This document shows, in pieces, positions 50,467-59,492 of a stretch of DNA of 64,000 nt; the stretch's first letter is position 1; every line of letters begins with the position of its first letter. Origin of the DNA: Corynebacterium riegelii. GTDB taxonomy: Bacteria; Actinomycetota; Actinomycetes; Mycobacteriales; Mycobacteriaceae. The stretch is from positions 124,001 to 188,000 of the forward strand of contig NZ_CP068159.1 in NCBI RefSeq assembly GCF_016728505.1. The letters run 5' to 3'. The notes beneath the pieces were generated by a model that searched no databases, had not been told where the DNA came from, and saw only the letters and a program-made list of their open reading frames with translations. The position numbers and the translations under genes were made by a program.

Positions 50467-51516
50467 GTGACTCGAATGTTCTCTGTTGATCTTCCTGGTG
50501 CCGTTCCTGATCCGGAGACGCATGTTGCGCTCCACTTTGGGGATCCTTTAGCGGAGCAGCGCGCGTTGGCTGAAACGCCGACGCTGATTGACCGCTCGTA
50601 TTACGACGTCATCGCCGTTTCCGGCCCTGATGCCGCGACGTTTTTGAACAACTTACTCTCCCAGAAGCTCGACGGTGTAGCCGCCGGTTTCGGCGCCTTC
50701 GCACTCGACCTGAACGCCCAGGGACACATCTTGCACCACGTTGGCGTGATGTTTGACGGCTCAACGTTCTACCTGGACATGTTGCCGCAGCAAAAGGCGT
50801 CGTTCCTTGAGTTTTTGCAACGCATGGTCTTTTGGTCCGACGTCACCATCGAGGAAACCGACCTCGTGCTGGTCTCCACCTTCGGCCGGCCGCTCGACGG
50901 CGCCGTTGCCACCCGCACCCGCCGTTTCGGGAGCTTTCTGCTTCACGACGCCCTGTTATCCCCCACCACCGTCACCCCCACCCTGGACGCGTGGCAGGCC
51001 GACGGCGGTCGCGTTGCCGGTTTGATGGCGTACACCGCGGCCCGCGTTCGCGCGGTCGAGCCGGAGCTGGGTGTGGATCTTGATGAGCGCTCCATCCCCC
51101 ACGAAGCGCCCACCCTCATCGGCCGTGGCGATCACCTCGGCGCCGTCCACCTGCACAAAGGCTGCTACCGGGGTCAGGAAACCGTGGCGCGTGTGGAAAA
51201 CCTCGGCCGTTCACCACGACTATTGGTGATGCTGCAGCTTGACGGCTCCGCACCTGAGCTGCCCGCCCCTGGTGCCGAGATCACGCTTGGCGGCCGCAAG
51301 GTTGGCCAGTTGGGCACCGTGGTCCAAGACGCCGACTACGGCCCCATCGCGCTGGCGCTGGTGAAACGCTCTGCACTTACAGACCCCACCGCGTCCCTGG
51401 ACATCAACGGCGTGGCGGCCAACGTTGACCCAGACTCCCTGCCCGCCGAAGAAGGTGAGCGCGCAGGACGTGCCGCCATTGACAAACTCCGCGGCGGCGT
51501 GAATCCGCGCAGGTAG
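50467..51516 (+). CDS. ygfZ: YgfZ/GcvT-like folate-binding protein
   Basis: A folate-dependent iron-sulfur cluster assembly or repair protein of 349 residues. The GcvT-like N-terminal fold has VSGPDAATFLNNLLSQKL and ALDLNAQGHILHHVGVM. The YgfZ signature is LHKGCYRGQETVARVENLG, with the conserved Cys, near residue 230. The C-terminal barrel has GRKVGQLGTVVQD. The start is uncertain (ATG 50455, GTG 50467, ATG 50476); GTG 50467 is chosen because of the -10 at 50454-50459. Confidence 0.88.
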   Translation: MTRMFSVDLPGAVPDPETHVALHFGDPLAEQRALAETPTLIDRSYYDVIAVSGPDAATFLNNLLSQKLDGVAAGFGAFALDLNAQGHILHHVGVMFDGSTFYLDMLPQQKASFLEFLQRMVFWSDVTIEETDLVLVSTFGRPLDGAVATRTRRFGSFLLHDALLSPTTVTPTLDAWQADGGRVAGLMAYTAARVRAVEPELGVDLDERSIPHEAPTLIGRGDHLGAVHLHKGCYRGQETVARVENLGRSPRLLVMLQLDGSAPELPAPGAEITLGGRKVGQLGTVVQDADYGPIALALVKRSALTDPTASLDINGVAANVDPDSLPAEEGERAGRAAIDKLRGGVNPRR

Positions 51517-51607
51517 ATGGGCGGAGGGGAATTTTTTGGTGGCACCCGCTATTATGTCTGGCAGGACAAATACGATTAGATAAATAGCACCTCAAGGGGG
51601 TCACGCC

Positions 51608-51847
51608 ATGGGCCGCGGACGCGCCAAAGCAAAGCAGACCAAGGTAGCTCGCCAGCTCAAGTACAACTCTCCGGAAATGGACCTCGATTCCCTGCAACGT
51701 GAGCTTGCAGCACAGGTCCCAGGAGGCTGGGCCGAGGACGACGATGAGGTGGACGACCAGTACGGCGACTACGCCGACTATGCCGACTACGGCAACTGGG
51801 ACGATGAGGATGAGGACAACCGCGGCCAGCGCCGCGTTGCTCGCTAA
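51608..51847 (+). CDS. DUF3073 protein
   Basis: A 79-residue actinobacterial protein of unknown function. The basic N-terminus GRGRAKAKQTKVARQLKY is followed by an extremely acidic, Tyr/Asp-rich tail (DDQYGDYADYADYGNWDDED) and a basic end. The pattern is that of DUF3073. It is preceded by a purine-rich ribosome site (AAGGGGG). Confidence 0.9.
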   Translation: MGRGRAKAKQTKVARQLKYNSPEMDLDSLQRELAAQVPGGWAEDDDEVDDQYGDYADYADYGNWDDEDEDNRGQRRVAR

Positions 51848-51940
51848 CTCCCCCACCTTCTCACTGCAGCTCGCTGCCGCAGCCTAACAGCCGCAGCCTA
51901 ACCGCTGCCTAACCGCAGCCAGCTGCACCTGTTTGCAACG

Positions 51941-51983
51941 AAAAGAGCGCAACCCCGAGCCAATACGCGGGGTGCGCTCTTTT
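51941..51983. terminator. Bidirectional terminator between DUF3073 and purM
   Basis: AAAAGAGCGC and GCGCTCTTTT, with inner ACCCCG/CGGGGT pairing, form a long stem with A and T runs on either side. It serves the convergent genes on both strands. Confidence 0.9.
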
Positions 51984-52005
51984 CGCGTGCCGTTTTTCGG
52001 CGCAG

Positions 52006-53067
52006 CTAGTACTGCGGGTGCTCGCCGGTGAGCAGGGCGCGGGGTTCGTCGTCGTTGGTGGCGGCGCGGACCTCGCCAAGCACCCAGCTATCAATGTGGC
52101 GTGCGGCCAAAATGGCTAGTGCACGGTCGCGGTCGCTAGGCGACACAACGGCAACCATGCCCACACCCATGTTGAAAGTCTTCTCCATCTCCGCATCCGG
52201 CACCTGGCCGACAGAGCGGATGGTGCGGAAGATCTGGCCCGGGGTCCAGGTGGCGCGGCGCATCTCTGCAACCAGGCCTTCTGGGATGATGCGCTCCATG
52301 TTGCCCACCAGGCCACCGCCGGTGACGTGGCAGAAGGTACGCACTTCGCACTCGGCGGCCAGCTCAAGGCAGTCAAGAGCGTAGATGCGGGTGGGTTCAA
52401 GCAGCTCCTCGCCAAGCGTGCGGCCAAGTTCCTCGATGTGGCCGTCAAGCGGCAGCCCGGCGCGCTCCAGAAGCACGTGGCGGGCAAGGGAGTAGCCGTT
52501 GGAGTGTAGTCCGGAGGATGCCATGCCGATGATGATGTCGCCTTCGCGCACCAGGTGGGGGCCGAGCAGCTCATCGGCCTCGACGACGCCAACGGCGGTT
52601 GCGGAGACGTCGTAGTCATCCGGGTTCATTACGCCGGGGTGCTCTGCGGTCTCGCCACCGAGAAGGGCGCAGCCTGCCTGGACGCAGCCTTCTGCAATAC
52701 CGCCGACGATCTCAGCGACTTTCTCCGGCACAACCTTGCCAATTGCAATGTAGTCCTGCAGGAACAGCGGCTCAGCACCGCAGACGACCAGGTCATCCAC
52801 GCACATGGCAACCAGGTCAATGCCAATGGTGTCGTGCTTGTCCATCGCCTGGGCAACGGCCAGCTTCGTGCCCACACCATCAGAGCCTGCGGCCAGCAAC
52901 GGCTCCTTGTACTTGCCCAAGGCAAACAGACCGGCAAAGCCGCCGAGTCCGCCGCGGACCTCCGGGCGGGTGGCGCGCTTGGCGTGCGGCGCGAACAGTT
53001 CAACGGCCTTGTCGCCGGCTTCGATGGATACGCCTGCGGCCTCGTAGGAAATCTCGGGGTTACTCAT
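52006..53067 (-). CDS. purM: Phosphoribosylformylglycinamidine cyclo-ligase
   Basis: The AIR synthetase of de novo purine synthesis: 353 residues. YEAAGVSIEAGDKAVELFAP at the N-terminus, AAGSDGVGTKLAVAQAMDKH, DLVVCGAEPLFLQDYIA, GGETAEHPGVM and FCHVTGGGLVGNMERI are family motifs. It directly abuts the purF stop, so the two are co-transcribed. Confidence 0.96.
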   Translation of the reverse strand: MSNPEISYEAAGVSIEAGDKAVELFAPHAKRATRPEVRGGLGGFAGLFALGKYKEPLLAAGSDGVGTKLAVAQAMDKHDTIGIDLVAMCVDDLVVCGAEPLFLQDYIAIGKVVPEKVAEIVGGIAEGCVQAGCALLGGETAEHPGVMNPDDYDVSATAVGVVEADELLGPHLVREGDIIIGMASSGLHSNGYSLARHVLLERAGLPLDGHIEELGRTLGEELLEPTRIYALDCLELAAECEVRTFCHVTGGGLVGNMERIIPEGLVAEMRRATWTPGQIFRTIRSVGQVPDAEMEKTFNMGVGMVAVVSPSDRDRALAILAARHIDSWVLGEVRAATNDDEPRALLTGEHPQY

Positions 53068-54534
53068 TTACGCTTCGGCGCCTTTCTTCATGCGGCGGAC
53101 AAGGTCCGCGTTCGGGTTGCCCTCCGGCAAACCTAGTGGGTAATGGCCGGTGAAACACGCGGCACAAAGGTTCTCGGCATCCTGGTGGGACGCCGCAACA
53201 ATATCGTCAATCGGCACAAACGCCAGGGAGTCTGCACCAATCATGGTGCGGATAGATTCCGCGATCTCCTCATCCGAGCCACCGCGGCCATGGTTTGCAA
53301 TTAGCTCACCGGGGCTGGCGAAGTCAATACCGTAGAAGCACGGCCACTTCACCGGCGGCGAGGCGATACGCACGTGCACCTCCGCAGCACCTGCCTCACG
53401 CAGCATGCGGATCAGCTTGCGCTGCGTGTTGCCGCGCACAATGGAGTCATCCACCACGATCAGCTTCTTGCCTTCAATGACCTGGCGTACTGGGTTGAGC
53501 TTCAGGCGCAGGCCCAGCTGACGCAGGGTGTCGGAAGGCTGGATGAAGGTGCGGCCCACGTAGGCGTTCTTCATCAACCCCTGCTTGAACGGGATGCCAG
53601 ATTCTTCGGCGTAGCCAATCGCGGCCGGGGTGCCGGATTCCGGCACCGGCATCACCAGATCACCCTCGACGGGGTTGACGCGCGCCAGCCTGCGGCCGAT
53701 TTCAATGCGGGAGTTGTTGACCGTCTGGCCCTCAATCACCGAATCCGGACGAGCAACGTAGACGTACTCAAACACGCAGTGCGCGCGCGTGGTCTCGGCG
53801 TAGCGCTTGGAATGCACACCCGTCTCATCAATCCAGATCAACTCGCCTGGCTCGATCTCACGGACAAAGGCGGCGCCCACAATGTCCAAAGCACACGTCT
53901 CAGAGGCAACCACCCAGCCTTCTTCAAGACGCCCCAACGAAAGCGGCCGCACACCATGCGGATCACGTGCGGCGTAGAGCGTGTGCCCGTCCGTAATCAT
54001 GAAGCAGAAGGCGCCGTGGATGCGTGGGAGGAGTTGCTCGCATGCGTCAAGAAGCGTGTGCTCCTCACGAATCAGAGCCGCCAACAACGCAGAGACCACC
54101 GCAGTGTCAGAGGAAGAGCCCTGGCCCTGCACGCCATCGGCAGGCACCAGCTTCTTCTCAATGGCTTCCGCCTGCAGCTCCGCGTAGTTGACCAAGTTGC
54201 CGTTGTGCGCCAACGCCACATCAGTGCCGTTTGGCGACGTCCGGAACATCGGCTGCACATTATCCCAACTATTTCCACCCGCGGTGGAATAGCGCGTATG
54301 GCCAATCGCCACATCACCCTGCAGCGCGCCCAGGACGGTTTCATCAAAAACTTGGCTGACCAAGCCGGTGTCCTTAAACACCACGATGTTTTCCTTATCG
54401 CCAACAGCAATGCCGGCGCCTTCCTGACCACGGTGCTGCAGCGCAAACAACCCGAAATACGTCAGTTTAGATACGTCTTCTTTCGGCGCCCATACCCCAA
54501 AGACGCCGCACTCTTCCCTGGCTTCACCTTGCAC
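53068..54534 (-). CDS. purF: Amidophosphoribosyltransferase
   Basis: The first committed enzyme of purine synthesis: glutamine plus PRPP to phosphoribosylamine. The N-terminal glutaminase nucleophile is the Cys in EECGVFGVWAPKED, exposed after removing a short propeptide. The PRPP loop is LIVVDDSIVRGNTQRKLIRM. Cysteines in ENLCAACFTGHYPL and upstream match the 4Fe-4S type seen in Bacillus. The 488-residue product starts at GTG. purM follows with no gap. Confidence 0.96.
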   Translation of the reverse strand: MQGEAREECGVFGVWAPKEDVSKLTYFGLFALQHRGQEGAGIAVGDKENIVVFKDTGLVSQVFDETVLGALQGDVAIGHTRYSTAGGNSWDNVQPMFRTSPNGTDVALAHNGNLVNYAELQAEAIEKKLVPADGVQGQGSSSDTAVVSALLAALIREEHTLLDACEQLLPRIHGAFCFMITDGHTLYAARDPHGVRPLSLGRLEEGWVVASETCALDIVGAAFVREIEPGELIWIDETGVHSKRYAETTRAHCVFEYVYVARPDSVIEGQTVNNSRIEIGRRLARVNPVEGDLVMPVPESGTPAAIGYAEESGIPFKQGLMKNAYVGRTFIQPSDTLRQLGLRLKLNPVRQVIEGKKLIVVDDSIVRGNTQRKLIRMLREAGAAEVHVRIASPPVKWPCFYGIDFASPGELIANHGRGGSDEEIAESIRTMIGADSLAFVPIDDIVAASHQDAENLCAACFTGHYPLGLPEGNPNADLVRRMKKGAEA

Positions 54535-54552
54535 GACCCCTATGGTATCCGA

Positions 54553-54948
54553 CTAGCGCCGAACTGCCGAAAGTGAAACGACCGGAAGCCCCCTCGCAAC
54601 CTCACCCGCACGCGCGCCGGAGGCGTGGACGTGGGGGGAGGATAACGCGGCGTCGAAAAGCAAAAGCCCTGTTGCAAGCCGCAACCAGGTCTCCGGATCC
54701 ATCTCCACAACATTCGGCGGCGTACCGCGCGTGTGCCGAGGGCCCTCGACGCACTGCACGGCCACAAACGGCGGAATGCGCAGCTCAACCGCATGCCCCG
54801 GCAACTCCTGCGCAAGCGTGCGAGCCGTCGTGCGACACGCCGCCGCAAGCTGCGCACGCGTCGGCTTTACCCCCTCCCCCTCAAGCCACGCAGCCACCGC
54901 CGCAACAGCCTGCGTCATTTCCGCCGGATCAACCTGTTTGCTCGCCAT
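54553..54948 (-). CDS. Sterol carrier-family-like conserved actinobacterial protein
   Basis: A 131-residue protein widely found beside purF in actinobacteria and annotated as sterol-carrier family. Motifs are TARTLAQELPGHAVELRIPP, FVAVQCVEGPRHTRGTPPNV and VEMDPETWLRLATG. Its role is unproven; the fold would suit a small-ligand carrier. The Met at 54948 (ASKQVDPAEM) is preferred to 54972. It ends 18 bases before purF, so it is likely the first gene of that transcript. Confidence 0.75.
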   Translation of the reverse strand: MASKQVDPAEMTQAVAAVAAWLEGEGVKPTRAQLAAACRTTARTLAQELPGHAVELRIPPFVAVQCVEGPRHTRGTPPNVVEMDPETWLRLATGLLLFDAALSSPHVHASGARAGEVARGLPVVSLSAVRR

Positions 54949-55000
54949 AACTGCATAGTGCCATGCCAGCACAACACGCGGCGATGGCTATTGTGTTGCT

Positions 55001-56020
55001 ATGTCTGGAAGCAAGTCCGAAGCACCCGTACCCACCGAAAAGTCGCCCTCCATCACCCTGCGATTTATGGCCGCACCGACCGACGTGCTGCACGCCGGCG
55101 CCCAAGGCGTCAACGGCGGACGCGTCCTGGAGTGGATTGATAAGGCCGCCTACGCGTGCGCCGCACAGTGGTCATCCACCTACTGCGTAACCGCCTACGT
55201 TGGGCACATCCATTTCACCCGCCCGATCCCCTCGGGCCACATTGTGGAGGTCCGCTCACGCGTGGCCATGACCGGGCGCTCTTCCATGCACATTGTTAAT
55301 GAGGTGCTGTCGGCGGACCCTCGCCAGGGAATCTTCACGCGCGCATGCGACTGCCTGGTCATCTTCGTGGCTAAGGACACCGAGACCGGCAAACCCACCC
55401 CGGTTCCTACATTTGTGCCGTCCACCGATGAAGAGCGCCGCGTAGAGCAAGCAGCACTGAGCCGCATTGACCTGCGCAAGGCCATCGAGGCAGAAATGAG
55501 CGAGCAAACCTACACGGACGATTCCACCGCACCGCGGGTTGTGCACCGCTTCCTGGCTAAGCCAACAGACGTGAACTGGGGCGGCAACGTGCACGGTGGC
55601 ACCGCCATGGAGTGGATAGATGAAGCCGGCATGGCGTGCACCATGGAGTGGTCGGGTGAGCGCACCGTCGCCGTGTATGCGGGCGGCATTCGCTTCTACC
55701 GCCCGATTCACATTGGGGATTTGATTGAGGTTGAGGCGCGCCTGACGCGTACGGATAACCGTTCGCTGCACACCTCAATCCACGTGCGTTCCGGCGACCC
55801 ACGTGGCGGGCGCGAGAACCTTAAAGATGCCATCCATGCGACCGTAACCTACCTGGCTACGGACATTGACGGCACCCCGCTGCCTGCCCGCCAGTTCAAT
55901 CCGGTGACGGCGGAAGACAGGCGGCTGTGGGAGCACACGCAGGCTCTGAAGGACCTGCGCGGCCAGTACGAGCCGGTGCCTTTGGTGGAAATGCCAAAGG
56001 CTACCCAGCGCGTGGACTAG
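55001..56020 (+). CDS. Acyl-CoA thioesterase with two hotdog domains
   Basis: A 339-residue BFIT/Acot-type thioesterase. Domain 1 spans about residues 15-125 (VNGGRVLEWIDKAAYACAAQ). Domain 2 spans about 180-300 (TDVNWGGNVHGGTAMEWIDE), where GGNVHGGTAMEWID has the catalytic Asn/Asp/Thr pattern. It hydrolyses acyl-CoA, but chain preference is unknown. It stands alone on the plus strand among the minus-strand purine genes. Confidence 0.88.
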   Translation: MSGSKSEAPVPTEKSPSITLRFMAAPTDVLHAGAQGVNGGRVLEWIDKAAYACAAQWSSTYCVTAYVGHIHFTRPIPSGHIVEVRSRVAMTGRSSMHIVNEVLSADPRQGIFTRACDCLVIFVAKDTETGKPTPVPTFVPSTDEERRVEQAALSRIDLRKAIEAEMSEQTYTDDSTAPRVVHRFLAKPTDVNWGGNVHGGTAMEWIDEAGMACTMEWSGERTVAVYAGGIRFYRPIHIGDLIEVEARLTRTDNRSLHTSIHVRSGDPRGGRENLKDAIHATVTYLATDIDGTPLPARQFNPVTAEDRRLWEHTQALKDLRGQYEPVPLVEMPKATQRVD

Positions 56021-56029
56021 CCTGCGGGT

Positions 56030-58303
56030 TTAGACCGCAGCGTTCGGTGCCACACTGTGGCCGAAGTGCTGCGGCAGCGTCGCGGCCCAAGCTTCAGCCA
56101 GCTCGTCCACTGCGACTTCCTGGTTGCCGAAGGAGAGCTTGCCGCTTGCAGACGTCTCACCAACCACCACAGCCGGCACCCCAACAGCAGCGGCGCGCTC
56201 AAGCGCTGCATCAACACGGTCGCGGGACACGGCGATGAGCACGCGGGACGCGGACTCAGAGAACAGCGCGGTGAACGCGTCCTCATGCACGGCTTCCAGG
56301 TTGAGGTCTGCGCCCAAGCCGGAGGCGAGCAGCAGCTCGAAGACCGCCTGGGACAGGCCGCCCTCGGACAGGTCGTGGGCTGCGGAAACACCTTCAACGC
56401 CGCCGAAGAATTCCGCCAGGCGGGCCTCATTAGCAAGGTCAACCTGCGGCGGCAGGCCTGCCAGGCCCTGGCCGGAAATGTCCTGCCAGACAGAGCCGCC
56501 GAACTCCTCAAAGGTCTCGCCCAGAAGAACCAGCACGTGCTCTTCCGCACCAGCTGGCAGGGCGTGCGGGATGGAGTTTTCCACGTCCTCGATCACGCCG
56601 AGCACGCCAACCACCGGGGTGGGCAGAATCGGAGTGTCGCCCGTCTGGTTGTAGAAGGACACGTTGCCGCCGGAGACAGGTACGGAGAGTTCACGTGCGC
56701 CGTCGGCAAGACCATGCACTGCCTCAGCGAACTGCCACATCACGTCCGGGTTCTCCGGGGAGCCGAAGTTCAGGCAGTTGGTCACGGCAACCGGGGTTGC
56801 GCCGGTGACAGCAACGTTGCGGTACGCCTCCGCCAGCGCCAGGCGCGCGCCCATGTTCGGATCCAGGTAGGTGTAGCGGCCGGAAGCGTCAGCGGAGATT
56901 GCCACGCCGCGGCCGGACTCCTCGTTGATACGCAGCACACCAGCGTTGGCGTGCTTGGCCTGCACGGTATTGCCACGCACATAGCGGTCGTACTGCTGCG
57001 TGATGAAGTCACGCGAGCACAGCGCAGGCGATGCAACCATCTGCTTCCAGGTGCCCACTAGGTCATCGGACTTGGTTACCTCGGTCTTTGCCTGGACGCC
57101 ATCCAGCCACTCCGGGCGTGCGTACGGACGCTCATAGACTGGGCCCGCATCAATCGTTGACGGCGGTGCATCCATCACCAGCTCACCCTGGTGGTAGACA
57201 GCCAGGCGGTCAGTCTCATCCGTCACCTCACCGATGACGGCTGCGCCAACCTCCCACTTCGCACAGATCTCCATGAAGCGGTCCACGTTCTCAGGGGCCA
57301 CAACAGCACACATGCGCTCCTGGGACTCAGAGGCGAGGATCTCTGCCGCGGTCATGTTCTCTGCGCGCAACGGCACTGCGTCCAGGTCCACGCGCATACC
57401 GCCGTCACCGGCAGCAGCAAGCTCAGAGGTAGCGCACGACAGGCCGCCGCCACCCAAGTCCTGGATGCCCACAACAACGCCGGCCTGGTAGAGCTCCAGG
57501 CAGCACTCGATGAGCACCTTCTCTGCAAACGGGTCGCCCACCTGGACGGCAGGCAGCTTGCGCTCCTCGCCCTCCTCAAACGTGGCGGAGCCAAGCACTG
57601 ACACGCCGCCAATGCCGTCAAGGCCGGTGCGAGAGCCGAACAGGATCACCTTGTTACCGGTGCCGGAGGCGAATGCCAGGTGGAGGTCTTCCACCTTCAG
57701 CGTGCCCACACAAAGGGCGTTGACCAACGGGTTGCCGGCGTATGCTGGATCAAACACGGTCTCGCCACCAATGTTGGGCAAGCCCAGGCAGTTGCCGTAG
57801 CCGCCAATGCCGTGCACCACGCCCGGCAACACGCGTTTGGTGTCATCTGCATCAACCGCGCCAAAGCGCAGCTGATCCATCACGGCAATCGGGCGTGCAC
57901 CCATGGCCATAATGTCGCGCACAATGCCACCGATACCCGTTGCGGCACCCTGGTACGGCTCCACAAAGGAGGGGTGGTTGTGGCTTTCCACGCGGAAGGT
58001 CACCGCATCACCGCCACCGATGTCCACCACACCAGCGTTTTCACCAATGCCGGCGAGGATCTTGGAGGCCATTTCCTCCGTCATGGTCTCGCCGAAGTAG
58101 CGCAGGTGCACCTTGGAGGACTTGTACGAGCAGTGCTCAGACCACATCACGGAATAAACGGTCAGCTCCGCGTCCGTCGGCCTGCGGCCCAGGATCTCCT
58201 TGATCTTCTGGTACTCATCGTCCTTCAACCCCAGCTCAGCGTATGGCTGCTCAATTTCCGGGGTTGCTTTTGCATTATCGACGGTATCGTTCACCACAGT
58301 CAC
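56030..58303 (-). CDS. purL: Phosphoribosylformylglycinamidine synthase subunit PurL
   Basis: The synthetase subunit of FGAM synthase (small PurL, 757 residues), converting FGAR to FGAM using ammonia from PurQ. Motifs are [15 protein letters not shown] near residue 55, [20 protein letters not shown] near 95, [20 protein letters not shown], and [20 protein letters not shown]. It lies six bases after purQ, in purS-purQ-purL order. Confidence 0.96.
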   Translation of the reverse strand: MTVVNDTVDNAKATPEIEQPYAELGLKDDEYQKIKEILGRRPTDAELTVYSVMWSEHCSYKSSKVHLRYFGETMTEEMASKILAGIGENAGVVDIGGGDAVTFRVESHNHPSFVEPYQGAATGIGGIVRDIMAMGARPIAVMDQLRFGAVDADDTKRVLPGVVHGIGGYGNCLGLPNIGGETVFDPAYAGNPLVNALCVGTLKVEDLHLAFASGTGNKVILFGSRTGLDGIGGVSVLGSATFEEGEERKLPAVQVGDPFAEKVLIECCLELYQAGVVVGIQDLGGGGLSCATSELAAAGDGGMRVDLDAVPLRAENMTAAEILASESQERMCAVVAPENVDRFMEICAKWEVGAAVIGEVTDETDRLAVYHQGELVMDAPPSTIDAGPVYERPYARPEWLDGVQAKTEVTKSDDLVGTWKQMVASPALCSRDFITQQYDRYVRGNTVQAKHANAGVLRINEESGRGVAISADASGRYTYLDPNMGARLALAEAYRNVAVTGATPVAVTNCLNFGSPENPDVMWQFAEAVHGLADGARELSVPVSGGNVSFYNQTGDTPILPTPVVGVLGVIEDVENSIPHALPAGAEEHVLVLLGETFEEFGGSVWQDISGQGLAGLPPQVDLANEARLAEFFGGVEGVSAAHDLSEGGLSQAVFELLLASGLGADLNLEAVHEDAFTALFSESASRVLIAVSRDRVDAALERAAAVGVPAVVVGETSASGKLSFGNQEVAVDELAEAWAATLPQHFGHSVAPNAAV

Positions 58304-58309
58304 AGCGTC

Positions 58310-58990
58310 TTACGCTCCAATCTTCGAAATCGCGTCGATGGCGGAATGGAACAGTCCCAGCCCATCAGTGGAAGGGCCGGTGAGGGCTTCGATAGCGTGC
58401 TCCGGGTGCGGCATGAGTCCGACGACGCGGCCGGTCTCATTGGTCACGCCCGCGATCGCGTTGATCGAGCCGTTGAAGTTATCGGTGTAGCGGAAGACCA
58501 CGCGGCCTTCCTTCTCCAGCGCCTCGATGGTTTCTGGCTGCGCCTGGAAGCGGCCCTCACCATGCTTGGCGGGAACGAGGATCTTGTCCCCCTGCTCGAA
58601 CTTGCTGGTCCAAGCTGTATCGGCGTTTGCCACCTCAAGGTAGGTGTCAACGCAGTGGAAGTTCAGGCCCTGGTTGCGGGTCAGTGCGCCCGGCAGCAGG
58701 CCAGCCTCGGTGAGAATCTGGAAACCGTTGCAAATACCCAGCACCGGCATGCCACGCTTCGCAGCGTCGATCACTGCCTGCATCATCGGCGCCTGCGCAG
58801 CAATCGCGCCAGTGCGCAGGTAGTCACCGTAGGAGAAGCCGCCGGGGACGACCACCGCGTCGATGCCGTCGAGGGAATCATCCGCGTGCCACAACTGCTT
58901 CGACGTAGCGCCGGCAAGGCGGACGGCACGCAGCGCATCTACGTCATCCAGCGTGCCTGGAAAAGTAATGACTCCGATAGTTGCGCTCAT
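58310..58990 (-). CDS. purQ: Phosphoribosylformylglycinamidine synthase subunit PurQ
   Basis: The glutaminase subunit: 226 residues of the class I amidotransferase fold. The nucleophile elbow is [20 protein letters not shown] (Cys near 88), and the His/Glu part of the triad is in [12 protein letters not shown] near 200. [19 protein letters not shown] is also characteristic. Its ATG overlaps the purS stop by 4 bases. Confidence 0.96.
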   Translation of the reverse strand: MSATIGVITFPGTLDDVDALRAVRLAGATSKQLWHADDSLDGIDAVVVPGGFSYGDYLRTGAIAAQAPMMQAVIDAAKRGMPVLGICNGFQILTEAGLLPGALTRNQGLNFHCVDTYLEVANADTAWTSKFEQGDKILVPAKHGEGRFQAQPETIEALEKEGRVVFRYTDNFNGSINAIAGVTNETGRVVGLMPHPEHAIEALTGPSTDGLGLFHSAIDAISKIGA

Positions 58991-59217
58991 CGCACAACCT
59001 CGAAGTCCTCGATCACAGTGTTAGTCAACAGGGTTTCAGCCATGTGGCGAAGCTGTTCATCGGTTACGGAATCATCTACCTCGATTTCGAACCGCTTGCC
59101 CTGGCGGACGTCAGCGACGCCCTCCACCCCGATGCGGCCCAGTGCACGCAGCACTGCTTGGCCCTGCGGGTCCAGAATTTCAGTCTTGGGCATGACATTG
59201 ACGACGACTCGTGCCAT
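58987..59217 (-). CDS. purS: Phosphoribosylformylglycinamidine synthase subunit PurS
   Basis: The small bridging subunit that holds PurQ and PurL together: 76 residues, beginning [20 protein letters not shown] and continuing [19 protein letters not shown] ribosome site (GAAGGAT) precedes the ATG. It is the first gene of purSQL. Confidence 0.95.
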   Translation of the reverse strand: MARVVVNVMPKTEILDPQGQAVLRALGRIGVEGVADVRQGKRFEIEVDDSVTDEQLRHMAETLLTNTVIEDFEVVR

Positions 59218-59290
59218 GAGAATCCTTCGTGTTGAGGGAGGTTGGACGCTTTAAACGCCTTTTCAAGCGCCTTAAACAAGGACGCGCACC

Positions 59291-59329
59291 AGTATATCCG
59301 ACGAGGCCACACGCCTTCGAACGTACGTT
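59291..59329 (-). promoter_or_regulatory. Candidate purSQL promoter with upstream palindrome
   Basis: On the minus strand a good -10 (TATACT, plus-strand AGTATA at 59291-59296) is preceded by the perfect palindrome AACGTACGTT (59320-59329) near the -35 position. A leader of about 70 bases precedes purS. The palindrome may be an operator; its regulator is unknown. Confidence 0.45.
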
Positions 59330-59372
59330 GACCAGCGCAAAAACCCTGCTACGCAAAATGAACGTGGCGCCA

Positions 59373-59391
59373 AAGTGAACAACCCCTGAAT
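59373..59391 (+). promoter_or_regulatory. PHO-box-like repeat upstream of the nuclease gene
   Basis: AAGTGAACAACCCCTGAAT matches the sequence upstream of pstS at AAGTGAACAA and again at TGAA, keeping the 11-bp period. It lies about 100 bases before the nuclease ATG. Confidence 0.5.
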
Positions 59392-59492
59392 TCTTGGAAA
59401 AGCCTGTCATCTCACCAAGCGGAAACTGAGTGCCGCCGCTAGTTTGATCTTGCTATTGCACACCATTTGTTCAGTTTCCCGAAGAGGTCTCC

